From Crossaster papposus (taxonomy: Eukaryota > Echinodermata > Asteroidea > Velatida > Solasteridae): a stretch of DNA of 64,000 bases. The stretch lies in contig JBAIAA010000409.1 in NCBI GenBank assembly GCA_037893245.1, positions 62,001 to 126,000 on the forward strand, written 5' to 3'. The notes under the pieces are model-generated. The model saw only the letters and a list, made by a program, of their open reading frames with translations. It did not search any database and had not been told where the DNA came from. This document shows, piece after piece, positions 11,126-22,000 of this stretch (its first letter is position 1; every line of letters starts with the position of its first letter). Made by a program: the position numbers and the translations under genes.

Positions 11126-12841
11126 TTAGGTCACGTGCATTTTCAAATGATTGAATACCAAATTATACGAAAATAAACAGCCCTAATTAAAAAAAAAGAA
11201 AGGGGCGAATATAGCAACAAAAATAACATTTTATAACAAAAAACAACTCATATTTTAATTTATTCTAAAGGCCTAATAAATGCGCAGTGATTTGAAACAA
11301 ACTTTTCTAACCAAAATTCTGCAAAATTCTGACTTACAAGTTACATGTACCGGTAGGCCTACGGCCATGGAATAACTCTTAGTTTATGTCTAAAAATAAC
11401 ATTTGTTTACTTGTTGTAGTTTCATCAGTATTATTTTTACAGGAATTTTAACAAAATGTTAGGAAATTTTATTTTCCTGCATTTTAATTCTAAAGGTAAC
11501 TTTATAGGCTTTTTTCCAGTTTTTAGTTTCAAAGTTTAATAGTAAAAAAATCATGTGAAAAAACATTCTTGATTGCAGTTCAGCGAACACAACTTTAACG
11601 TTATTGTTACACTTTAACATTAGGCCATTTAAAATTTAGTTTTAGGTTTTCATCACCGCCCTCCTTTATTTGCACTCCGGTCTTAATTTTTTTTAAGTGT
11701 TTTTTTTTTTCCAGACAAGTTTTTTTACACTTTTAATCTTTAGTCTTAGGAGATATTATTGTTATTCTAAAAGCATAATTTTAATCCATTGAGTTAGGCC
11801 TACAGCACAGGGTTCCAAATTGAAACTCTTTGACTTTGTAAGGCACACGTACATTTGTACGGTACCTGACATTTTTGGAAGTACAGTTACTTGGACTAGT
11901 TCAGGGCATTTAACTTTACAGGAAGGGAACCAGTTGTGTTCACTCTAAACTCCTTCCTGAACTACAAATGAATCATGTCATGAGGCACTTTCCAATGCAT
12001 AGCGCCTGACTCATCACAACTTAGACAAGCACCGCCATCGCTTCGCAGCTTAAGTTAAACAACCCCCTCCCTCGACTGGAATTAAATTACAAACAAAATA
12101 CACATTCGTGGGAACTTTACATAACAAGAAATCACTTTAATTATACGGCCTAAATCAAAATAAATTGCATTTTACCAGTTCTTACGGCAACTAAAGCTTA
12201 CCTTGAACACAATGAGAATACTTTGAAGCTCTGCTTGACAAATTAAGATAAGAATACATCAATGCATTTGCCGAAAAACTGTAATTTGTTGAGCGTTTTG
12301 CCTGGCAGTGGCAGGGAGCAAAACTGAACGAGCGGCCATTTTCCTACTGAGAGATTGAAGAAACCTCAAGAAAAGTTTTCTTCAGCACAAGAGGGCGCAG
12401 TTTTCCAAACTTTGTAAACTTTTTTTTATACTGTGTATTTTGTTGTGGCGCATGCCTCGGAAAGAAATAAACAAACAACTTGGTTCTATAACGTGAATTC
12501 AGGTGAAATCCTCTTTTATGTCCCACCAAAAAGAGGGGGAATTTGTGCATTTTGTGTTTAACGTTTTCTGGGATTAACAAATGTGTTGTGTTACATGAGA
12601 TATTGCGTACTTGTTTCCAAGTTTGTCTAGAAAATAGTTAAGTTTAAACATTTTAAGCTTTCTTCAAAAGTTCGAAAAGATCGAGCAGTCCAGCAGAGAA
12701 CCTACATTTAGTCACTTTCGAGCTCTTTAACAAACAAAAAATGTATTAATTTTAAGAGTTATGTGAGCATACACAGGGCGAAGGGGTATCGTCTTACGAT
12801 TTTTTTTTCGGCAGCGGTACGTATACGTACATACGTACGTA
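11126..12841. other. No gene seen; very AT-rich
   Basis: Long T- and A-rich stretches. No ORF over about 80 codons has protein-like composition, and I see no convincing splice pair. A GGTACGTATACGTACATACG palindromic run precedes a poly(C) tract. Confidence 0.5.
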
Positions 12842-12864
12842 CCCCCCCCCCCCCCCCCCCCCCC
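12842..12864. repeat. Poly(C) homopolymer, 23 bp
   Basis: An uninterrupted run of C. Similar long C/G runs recur at 40597-40611, 46265-46283, 47953-47970, 49928-49946 and 63707-63727. Exact lengths may be affected by sequencing. Confidence 0.9.
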
Positions 12865-12944
12865 TTCTCGCGATTCAAAGGTGGCTCCAAGGATGTGGTT
12901 GTGTGAATACCAGGACCCCGCCCCCTTCTCTGTGGCGGTGAATT

Positions 12945-13045
12945 CTTTTTAGGGGGGTGCGTTAGGTAACAATAGTGTAGAGAGTTTATAAAGGTATGGT
13001 TTAATAAGGGGGAGTCCCTCCATTTCATATCGTGCTGGGTATACT
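12945..13045. mobile_element. Partial copy of the TATACCCAGCACGATATG element
   Basis: Read on the minus strand: TATACCCAGCACGATATGAA, then a C/T-rich block with GACTCCCCCTTATTA, then a run ending in CCCCCC. This follows 48828-48917 closely. The other end of the element is missing here. Confidence 0.6.
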
Positions 13046-13597
13046 TCACGTGCATAGAACGGGTCATATCTGGTAATAATTTAAAGTGAATTATCTCCAA
13101 CACACGCAAACAGAACAAAATAAAATAACTGACAAATGTATCACCAGTTTCACTTTCCTACAAACAGGTGTTCTTCCTTTAATTATCTAAACAATTACAC
13201 TATAAAAACAAACAGACAAACTAGTTGGCATTAAATATTGCAAAGCCTCGCACATACTACTCAATGCTTTCCATATACCTAAACTAATTAATTGTTGACA
13301 TAGTTATACTTAAAACAGATCAAAATTTAAAAAGAAAAATTCTTGATCTTTTTTTTAATTGACACAAAGTGCCACCTTTTTCTCTCAAAATAATTCGGTA
13401 AAATTGTTTTTTTTTACAGCAAAATTGTCTTTACAGCAAAATTGTTTGTACAATAAATAGATACACTTTGGTCACTTGCTTTACCAAATTTGGTATTATA
13501 TAGGTTTTCTCGGCTATTAAAAAAAATCATTTAAATTCACCATTTCTTACATTCAATTTTGTCACAGAAAAAAAAATATAAAAATGAACAAATAAAT
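13046..13597. other. No gene seen
   Basis: AT-rich DNA. Two near-identical TTTACAGCAAAATTGT words lie near 13416-13445. No coding character is visible. Confidence 0.4.
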
Positions 13598-13670
13598 TGA
13601 CAAGGTAGGACTCGAACCTGCGACCTCTGGAATATCGGACCAGCACTCTACCAACTGAGCTATATTGCCC
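13598..13670 (-). tRNA. tRNA-derived sequence (probable tRNA pseudogene)
   Basis: The minus strand reads GGGCAATATAGCTCAGTTGG and continues into a tRNA-like 73-mer. Box A (TAGCTCAGTTGG) and box B (GGTTCGAGTCC) of the RNA polymerase III promoter are intact, and the T arm and D arm are recognisable. The acceptor stem pairs poorly (GGGCAAT against the 3' TTGTCA end). The anticodon stem has a mismatch and position 33 is C instead of the near-universal U, so a working tRNA is doubtful. If read in the standard register the anticodon would be GAT (Ile). It may be a decayed tRNA gene or the head of a tRNA-derived SINE. No obvious SINE body follows. Confidence 0.65.
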
Positions 13671-13881
13671 TATGTTGGCGGTCTCCCAAATTATCAGCAT
13701 CTTTGTTCGAGGGCGGTAGCCATAAGTCATAAACACCAACATTCTGTGTGGCCAGGGATCACGCCCAATTTTGCAATACATCATGGAAAGCAACATTGTG
13801 GGGATCACTCAATGAAGATACAACTTTTTATTAAACCAATTTAGTAATTTATTATTAAATTTCACCCTTTTTAAACACCAG

Positions 13882-14319
13882 GGGTGCGTTCCGCTTACGC
13901 GAACGTTGCCAACGTTGGCCAACGTTAGCGTTGTTCGCGTGAGTGGAACGCAATGTGCGCCAATTATGTTGGCGAACGTTAGCGAAAACGGCGAACGACA
14001 TTCCGAGCTGTTCGCTGTTGGCCAGTGACGTATTTTAAAGATGGCGAAGAGGTTAGCAGACGGCAGTGTTCTTTTCACGGTTTTGATTTACGTTTCATTC
14101 TTTTTTTTTAAAAACGGTGGATTGTTTTGAGCATTAACAGAAATCTTTTAAAGAAAAATAATGAGTTAGACAAAAAGCAGCCAACCAAACGATGTCACTG
14201 TCACTGGGCGCCGCCATTTTGAAAACGGTGTTTTCAAAATATCGTTCAACTTTAACTAACGCAAACTCAAAACGTAGGCGAACGTTCGCGCAAACAGTTC
14301 GCGTAAGTGGAACGCACCC
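13882..14319. mobile_element. PIF/Harbinger-like MITE, 3-bp CAG TSD
   Basis: GGGTGCGTTCCGCTTACGCG at the left is mirrored by CGCGTAAGTGGAACGCACCC at the right (one mismatch). The element is flanked by CAG on both sides (13879-13881 and 14320-14322). A CWG target duplication is known for PIF/Harbinger elements. The interior is rich in AACGTT/GCGAACGTT words, with no transposase ORF. It interrupts a repeat (14341-14510) that also occurs in introns of the secreted-peptide gene. Confidence 0.8.
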
Positions 14320-14334
14320 CAGGTAAAAAAAACG

Positions 14335-14515
14335 CTGTCATTACAGATTAGGCAATGTTTAAATAGAGTGACCAAACATTAAAATTAAATGGTAAATGAC
14401 TAAATTGATTTGTTAAAAGCATAAGAATTTATTTCTCGGACAACAATAGTTGGTGAATTTGAATAAAAAATGTTTTTAAATAGCCAGGAAACCTATAAAC
14501 ATGTATTTCACTGAT
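14335..14515. repeat. Dispersed repeat shared with the peptide-gene introns
   Basis: From GTTTAAATAGAGTGACCAAA to AATAGCCAGGAAACCTATAA the sequence parallels 52635-52790 and 54560-54712. Shared words include AAATGACTGAATT-like, TTTCTCGGAC, GTGAATCTGAATGAAAAATG-like, and AATAGCCGGGGAAACCTAC-like. Confidence 0.65.
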
Positions 14516-14851
14516 CGCAGTTCACTAGAAACAAGGCATATCGTATCATCAGGAGGTAGCTTCAAGATTTTACAGAGGTCACACAAATTGTTTAGCATAT
14601 TTATTTAGTCGGCTGAAAACCACACACAAAACAATATCCCAAATATACGTTGTAGCTGCAGCTGGGGCCAATTTCATTGAGCTGCAAAGCACAAAAATAA
14701 TTGCTTAGTAAAACCAGCTTACCAGCCACAACTCCATGTGATGTATATTGTTAGTGATTGGTATTTAGCTGTTATAGCTTAGCATAACAATCACGTGGAA
14801 TTTTGGCTCGTAAAAGAAAAGGGTTTTTGTGCTTTTTCCTTGCTTAGCAAG
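14516..14851. other. No gene seen
   Basis: AT-rich DNA without coding character; a GCTGCAGCTGGGGCC stretch is its only GC-rich part. Confidence 0.4.
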
Positions 14852-15101
14852 TTAACTTCGCGCAAGGATTACTTTGATATTGACCGGGCCCAGGTGGGGG
14901 ATGGCTTTCACGAACCTTGATCGGGAACGGGTTCAGGCCAGCATCTGTGGGTAGCACACCCTGATATATCTGGCCTTGCTTGCTGCAAGCCGGTTGCTTA
15001 CAGATATTTCTTGCCTTGCTTATGACGTGTTTCTTTGTCATCCGTTTTGAATTCTGGAAAAACTTTGCATGTACACACGGCATTCAATGTGAACTGCTTA
15101 A
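14852..15101 (-). mobile_element. Diverged copy of the TTAA-CCAGTTCGCGCC MITE
   Basis: Reverse orientation. TTAACTTCGCGC at the left and TGAACTGCTTAA at the right are diverged ends. The inside has the family words GGTTCAGGCC, GTAGCACACCC, TGGCCTTGCTTGCTGC and CATCCGTTTTGAATTCTGG in the family's order. There is no ORF. Confidence 0.65.
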
Positions 15102-15316
15102 GCAGCCTTATGAAATTGGCCCATGTTTTGCTAGGTATATTTATGCACTGCATTATAATGATACACATAATCATACGAAAAAATACATTCTTAAACGCTT
15201 GTGCAATTTTATCCAGACTCTGCAAAGTTCAAAATCACCAAAAAAAGTAAACCAGAACCTCACTGAAAGAGCCAGTTCCTGGTTTGACGTGGAAAGTATT
15301 AGTGCGGCAGATAGGT

Positions 15317-15815
15317 GATGGGATTGTGGCTTTGATGATACAAAGTACAAGCATGGAATTGGTCACACAGATCGAGTAGACCATGAGAATTGAGATTTGT
15401 CCTTTTTTATTTGTCCAAATTTATAGGTAGAATAACAAGCAATGGCAGCCATTTCGGCAATGGCAGCCATTTCGGCAATGGCAGCCATTTCGGCAATGGC
15501 AGCCATTTCGGCAATGGCAGCCATTTCGGCAATGGCAGCCATTTCGGCAATGGCAGCCATTTCGGCAATGGCAGCCATTTCGGCAATGGCAGCCATTTCG
15601 GCAATGGCAGCCATTTCGGCAATGGCAGCCATTTCGGCAATGGCAGCCATTTCGGCAATGGCAGCCATTTAGGCAATGGCAGCCATTTTTTAAATGGCAG
15701 CCATTTTAAATATGGCAGCCATTTTAAAAATGGCCCTATAGCCAAATATTTTTCTCATGACATACTAAGACTGTGTCAAATTTCATGCTTGTATCATCAA
15801 AAGCACAATTCCATC
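15317..15815. mobile_element. TIR element carrying an 18-bp minisatellite
   Basis: GATGGGATTGTGGCTTTGAT at the left, continuing GATACAA and CAAGCATGGAATT, is mirrored by CATGCTTGTATCATCAAAAG and CACAATTCCATC at the right. This gives about 34 bp of imperfect inverted repeat. The minisatellite at 15441-15732 fills most of the inside. No transposase is present. Confidence 0.65.
15441..15732. repeat. 18-bp minisatellite AATGGCAGCCATTTCGGC, ~13 perfect units plus variants
   Basis: Thirteen near-perfect 18-bp units run from 15441 to about 15674, followed by three decayed, T-rich units. Each unit contains AATGGC-A-GCCATT, a near-palindrome. Because 18 is a multiple of three, all reading frames stay open and spurious 70-140-codon ORFs arise on both strands; none is a gene. 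Confidence 0.95.
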
Positions 15816-16345
15816 TAATATTTCCCCTATATGCCCACTATATGTTAATTCAAACAATAAAAATGCACAACTGACAAATGGTCAATTTTCCCTTTAAACT
15901 CAATAAATTCGCCTCTTTTCAGTCTTGCTGTTCAAATGGACAATGCAACACGATACACCAAACTGCTCCTAACAAAAGTACTATGTATAGAAATTTACAT
16001 GGCAAAGTCAATAACGAATTTGAGACACTTTGTTCACATTTTACAAAAAACAACAATGCAATTTGCCTACACTTGACTTTTGCAAAAATAACTATTTACT
16101 GATTAAAATATGTTCACATAAAAGCACCCTTTTTAGGCAAAATTACAAATAATTTTTTCAACCATTATATTTTTGACCTCCCGTGTTACGTTACCAATGC
16201 TGTTTTAATTATGTACAGAAAAATTACACAGGAGGTATGGTACGCGAGGCTCAATGCTTTTAGTTACACAAATAAATGGTCACACGTTTTGAGAACAAAT
16301 TCACACAGTTGAATAAAACACTAGCTCCACTAGAGTCAACAATGC
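15816..16345. other. No gene seen
   Basis: AT-rich single-copy-looking DNA. A 74-codon open frame at 15878-16102 has no protein-like features. Confidence 0.4.
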
Positions 16346-16706
16346 TTAAAAGGTAGGATACACCATTGGTAATTGCTTAAATTATCATGAATGGATGGAT
16401 TTTTGTTGGGGGGGGGGGTTGTATTTTATAGTAAATATTGTTTAACCAACCTGTTCGATGTTTTACTATCGTGGATGCTGAAGAAAGCAAGAAAAACGCT
16501 GTACGTTTTTAACCAGCGTCGGGCAGTGGTTCTTATGTTGTTCTTGTTTTTTTCGTGATTGCCGTTCAGAACAATTATAGGATATCTAGCGCAATCATTT
16601 TGATGGATGCCTACAATCATTATTTACTTTCAATCGAGTAAGATATTTCTTAATATTTCGGAAGTAATTTTTTATCGAGATCTGCAAATTGTGTATCCTA
16701 CCTTAA
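16346..16706. mobile_element. TTAA-flanked MITE (AGGTAGGATACACC family)
   Basis: TTAAAAGGTAGGATACACCA at the left and GTGTATCCTACCTTAA at the right. The interior has AATTGCTTAAATTATCATGA, a G-run, and TTGATGGATGCCTACAATCA, as in the copy at 25447. No ORF. Confidence 0.85.
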
Positions 16707-18672
16707 AAAACCTGACGTTTCAACAAGCACTGCTTCAACAAGCATAATACAAACCACCAATACAAATGACTAGGAGATTTGAAAGCAACATACAGCTAAA
16801 CCCAGAGCTACAACAAATGAATTTGTATGGGATTTGTTTTTACAGACTTGAATACTGGACGCAAAATACACAAGTAAGTCAGGGTCGCGGGTGTCGCCTT
16901 TTTTCCGCAGCCAATCCCCATGTTTTATGTTCTTAAAAAAAAAGTAAATTTTATGATCTCAAATGACTCCTAGTTGACCTTTGACCTGAACAAATTGGAA
17001 GATCACTCCATCCAAGTTGCATTATAAATCCATCAAATTTTGTAGGCAAAAACATTTGAAGAGTATACTGTACAAATAACGACCCCTTACGACCCCTTAC
17101 GACCCCTAACGACCCCTTCATGACCGTTGACCTCAGCAATCCGATGAAGAATTGTGTCTTCCCACCCAAAGTAGCCAAAGTAGGAATACTTGAAAGCCTG
17201 AGAGACGCACACAGTGCAAATACTTAGTACATCCAAACATGTACAAACCTCAGTACTCTGTGGCACAATTTGAATAATGTACATGTATCTATAGAGCAAG
17301 GACTCCGACACATCAACGGTACCATGATCATCGCCGATCATCGTCCTTGGGCCAGACGTTGCTACCGGTATGTTAAAACCGCGATGAGCCGCCACTGCCT
17401 CGATAACCCGCCGCCGAGAGAGAGCGCTATCGCGACAAACAATTATCACCCACAAATCGATCATAACTATGTCGACCATAGTGCACTATGGGTACAAATC
17501 CGTATGACAATCCAATCTACGTCTACTTCTACGACTACAGCTACAGCTACGTCTACGTAGGCGCTAAGGCAAATTGAATTTGGACGCGGCTATGGTAGAG
17601 CCTACGGCTAGTTATTGCGCCCCCAAACGATGCTTATGTAAGAATTTACAACAATTACCGTCTGCTAGATGTTACACAATGTTTGTTTACAGCCAGTCGA
17701 AATACCTGATGATATTGACGTATTTGTCGATCTGTTAGTTTCAATTCAATGCACTATCATTGAAAAATAAACGAAAATTTGCTCCAAAATTAGCGTTAGT
17801 GCTGCCGCCATTTTGTTTTGCCTGAGCTAGACAACTTCTTTTACGGCTAGATTTTTGTGACGTTGTAGCCGTAGCTGTAGCTCTAGACGGCATTTCGGAC
17901 AGCGCTACAAAATGGCCGCCGTAGACAATAGACCTAGCCGTAGACAATAGACCTAGCCGTAGCACTAGACACCCGTTTCGGACACGGCCTAAGCCTTGTT
18001 GCCATTTTGTGATTGGACAATTAACAACGTTCGGCTGTTCATAGTTTAATAACTCCAAAGTGAGCACGACGTACGTATACACACACACATGTACAACTCC
18101 AGACAGGCAACTCGTTTTCCAAAATTAGTTTTAGTTCTTTTTTCCCAAGTTTCGGTTCAGAGTACATGAAGGTAACTTTCAGGATTATTCATATTTCTGA
18201 TGATCATATTTCCGTATTTTACACAATACACTGAAACGTACCAAAATATTGGCCGATTTTTACGAGCGAAACTTTGACAGAAAGCTCATCGATAACTACA
18301 CACAATGACTTGTACCGCGCAATTCACATAGCTGTTAATACCAACTGTGCATGCGCGCTTGGATTGTCTGCTGTGGATTATGAATACAAAGTACCGCATG
18401 CTACTGGTACAACGTGGTGTTGCAAAACTGGTTACCAGCGAAAAGCGGCAATGCTCATCGGGTACAAAAGACCTTGAGCTCGTAAATATTACGGCCTGGG
18501 AAGTTCCAACTCCTTGGGTCCTTGCTCTATGGTACAAACCTCATCAACTATGCCTGGAATCAATCACACCCCTTTTTAAGAAGCAAACTTCATGAGCTTA
18601 GGATCTATAAAACATCTCCAATTTAAACTTGGAAGAGGGGGGGGGGAGGCGAGGGGAAATACAAATTTAAGT
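16707..18672. other. No confident gene; repeat-derived segments
   Basis: Contains a four-fold CGACCCCTTA/ACGACCCCTAA run near 17081-17116. A block at about 17508-17990 is rich in CTACGTCTAC, CTACAGCTACAG and their inverses (GTAGCCGTAGCTGTAGC), with twice-repeated GTAGACAATAGACCTAGCC, probably a degraded inverted-repeat element. A GC-richer stretch at 17311-17440 has an open minus-strand frame but no family I recognise. Confidence 0.4.
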
Positions 18673-19055
18673 TCATTCCTGATCCATGGGCTCTTCTGAT
18701 TGTACAGTGACCATGGGCTCTTCTGACTGTACAGTGACCGTGGTCTCTTCTATCAAGTTTTCTGATTGGCTAATCTCTTCTTTCGGTACCTCTGATGACT
18801 GGTTGGCCAGTTCCTCCACCGGGGGTTCTACATTCTCTGACGGCATCAAGACAGCTTCTGATTGGTCCGTTGGCGGGGCTGATGGTGTGTCTGTAGTGTC
18901 TGTGGCAGCCAATGAGGGGGCCTGTTGTTCCGGTGGTGGAGGGGTAATACTGGAATGTCTTTGGTCTGGTTGGGGGGCTGGGGTAGCCTCAGAGCTCGAC
19001 TCATCCACAGTTCGTGATCCGTCAATGTCGGTAGAAGACTTGACTGACTCGGGTT
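18673..19055 (-). CDS. PPP4R2: PPP4R2 terminal coding exon 7
   Basis: Acceptor CTTACAG| then [20 protein letters not shown]. It is Pro/Ser/Thr/Glu-rich, carries a duplicated VTVQSEEPM segment, and ends EEPMDQE-stop (TGA). The acidic EPM(D/E)Q end matches the vertebrate C terminus and supports this as the last coding exon. Confidence 0.9.
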
Positions 19056-22000
19056 CTGTAAGAACGTTGAAAACAAACAAAAGGTTTTTTTCAAAACCAT
19101 TGCTTTGTCTTCGGCTTCACCTCTGACTTTTGAATCACTGAGAATATGCTAAGAATAAAACCAAATGAAGGCATTCCAACTTTGGGCTTTATATCAACTG
19201 AGCCTGCAACGGTTACACGGTTTACCGACCGTTCAAACAATTACACGGTTACATTTTTCCTGTTCGGTTAACCTTCTTTCTTTTAAAAAAATTGTTTTTA
19301 ATTTTTTAATTTTTAATTTTTAATAATTTAATTTTTAAATAAAAGAAACCCAACCAAATGTGAACTTTGCGTAGGTTTCGTTTATGGAGCAGGTCACAAA
19401 TAGTACAATTGAGTACATTTTGTATGGACATTTTGTATGGACATTTCTGAAGGCTTATCTAACATGACAATTTGACAATTAGCAATCGCAGAACTGCAAT
19501 TATCAACACGTACTACGCGCACACACTAAATTCCTTGATGAAGCAGCGCTAATTATATATGCAATGCAAATTTTTTTAATTTAAATTTTTTTTTTACATG
19601 TAGTTACGGTTAACCGTAACCACAAAACAACGGTTACACGGTTAATTTAATAACCGCAAACTGGCAGCCTTAATATCAACTGAGTGAATGTTTCTGAAGC
19701 ATTAACAGGCACCAGCATGCAGCTGAAGTTCCAACAGATAGGGGTCTAAAACCGACTTGATATGAAGCCAAATACGAAGACGAAGCCAGCGATTCGAAAA
19801 GGCCCTATGTTTGTCTATAAGCATATCTTGTATTATAACACCTCACTCACAGATTCTGTGTCTTGATTGGCCGAGAGCGCAGCACGTGTCACTTGCTATT
19901 TTTACTATTTTTTACTTGCGCTATCTAAAAAGACTATACCACGCAAAAAGGACTATGCGCATAGCAACACACGAACTATATGCGCATAGCAACGAAAGCG
20001 TGACTGAAACCCAGACGTGTGTTTCGGTGCATTGCGTAAACATTGCTCTATCACCTTCGCACCCGTTCATCAAGGCAACAAAGTACACGTATGATCGAGA
20101 GACGTATAATTCGGAGATTTTTTGTCATTACTATACTTTCAGGAAGCTTAAATTGTGCAGAATCTGTGAGTGAGGTGTTTAAAACAAATATTGACTGCTT
20201 TATTTCGCGGTATAGTAAAACTAGCCTCCCTCGGTGATCCATGGAGCATTCTATTTTCCCTCGGATTCGCCTCGGGAAAATAGAATGCTCCATGGATCAC
20301 CTCAGGAGGCTAGTTTTACTATACCACTCAAAGCAGTCAATATTTGTATATTATAGCCAGGTTCGCCGTTTTTTTGTTTGGTTCGGCGATTTGGTGGCAG
20401 CACAAACACTTACAGGTACCTATAACATTTTTAGTTCACATATATCATGTTAACCAGTTCGCGCCTGGATTATTTTAACATGACCGAGCCGACGGGCGGG
20501 ATTATTTTTAACGAATCTCGATCCATTGCGGGTTCAGGTCGATAGTACCGGGAAGCACACCCACGCATTTCCGGCCTTGCTCGCTGCTGACAGACATTTC
20601 CGGCCTTGCTCGTGGCATTTTTATGCGTCAGCGGTTTTGAATCTGGGGAAAACTTTGCGTTTATATGTACGCCATCCAGCGCGAACTGGTTAATACAATA
20701 CACTAATTACCATACATTTGTATATAAAGTATGTGTGTGTTCAGGAATTGCACTTGAACGAGTGACTCGCCAGAATAGCGCTCGCCCGCAAAGCTGCCTC
20801 CCTCGTACCCCGCATAAGGCAAACATTAAAACTGCACTCTAAAGTGCAAATTAGTTCTCTTTTTTTATTTGGGTCAAATTTTACAAGGAATTAAACACAC
20901 CCTCCTCTTCCCCAAGAATGAATCCAGCAGGACAAATTATCTTAACCCTAACAGTCCTTAATATTCCAAAATCAATATGATTTTGCACACACCCTAGGGA
21001 GTTAGGGTTATTAAGGCAGCCATCCAAAAAGTAACCAATAAAAAAACTGTTGTAAAGCTTACTTGTTGTAAAGATATTATTGACACTAAACTCTGTGAAT
21101 TTATTTCTGCTGGCATGCTGTAATTAAAAATGGTAATTTCCAAAGATGCGTCTCAGACACACATTTGTGACCATCCACGACAAAAGGGCTGTAAATTCGC
21201 CAGAGCTTATTTTGAGAAAAGGACCATAAAAATATGTGAAAAATAATTAAAAAACTAAGAATGTTCATATTCAGTGTTGCTTGTTGTAGCTAACCATACA
21301 TGTACATACTAACTATGTCTTGTAATACATCATTTTAAAGCTCATTTCACGTAGATTTCATTTCTCTAACTATTTCAAAACGTCAAGATGCCTATTTTAC
21401 AGCCCTTCCGTCGTGGGGGGGTCACATTCTTTTGAAATTTCCATTCTTAGTTGGTTTGTAATCCGCAAATGCTTGCGTGCAAGCGGTTGGTTCAGTTCGT
21501 GACATGCCCGTGGCTGCATTCGGCTGAATGAGAACGCGCCCCGAATGCCGATTGTGGCCAAATGAGGACTCAGCAAATTCTGAATTGAAATTTAAGTCTC
21601 AGAATATTGTTTTCTCGTAATATACAACATTTACAGAGATAAAACATGATCAGGTTTAGTTGTCAGGTTACATTCTTCAAATTTTGAGCACTTTTTGCTG
21701 CTTCTAACGTTAAAAATGCACAAATGACAAATGTGAGGGGTTCTTGCAAAATGAGACGGAACTGGGCACAGGTTGAAGTGATGGTTCTCAGGTACTAGAG
21801 AAGAGGAGGCAATTCTCCTTACAATGCTGTTTGTCGTGCTTCAATCAGACATTTCGTAAACAAGTTATGGCTGGTTAACCAGTTCGCGCCGAATGACGTA
21901 TATAAACGCAAAGTTTTCCCCAAATTCAAAACGGGTGACGCATAAACACGCTAAGTTCGGAAATGTCTGTCAGCAGCGAGCAAGGCCGGAAATGCGTGGG

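Noticed and set aside
15363-15818. Several 70-140-codon ORFs in four frames (MAAIAE..., GSHFGN..., WLPLPK...)
   Set aside because: All come from the 18-bp minisatellite; a repeat unit divisible by three keeps every frame open. No start context, splice sites or non-repetitive coding flank.
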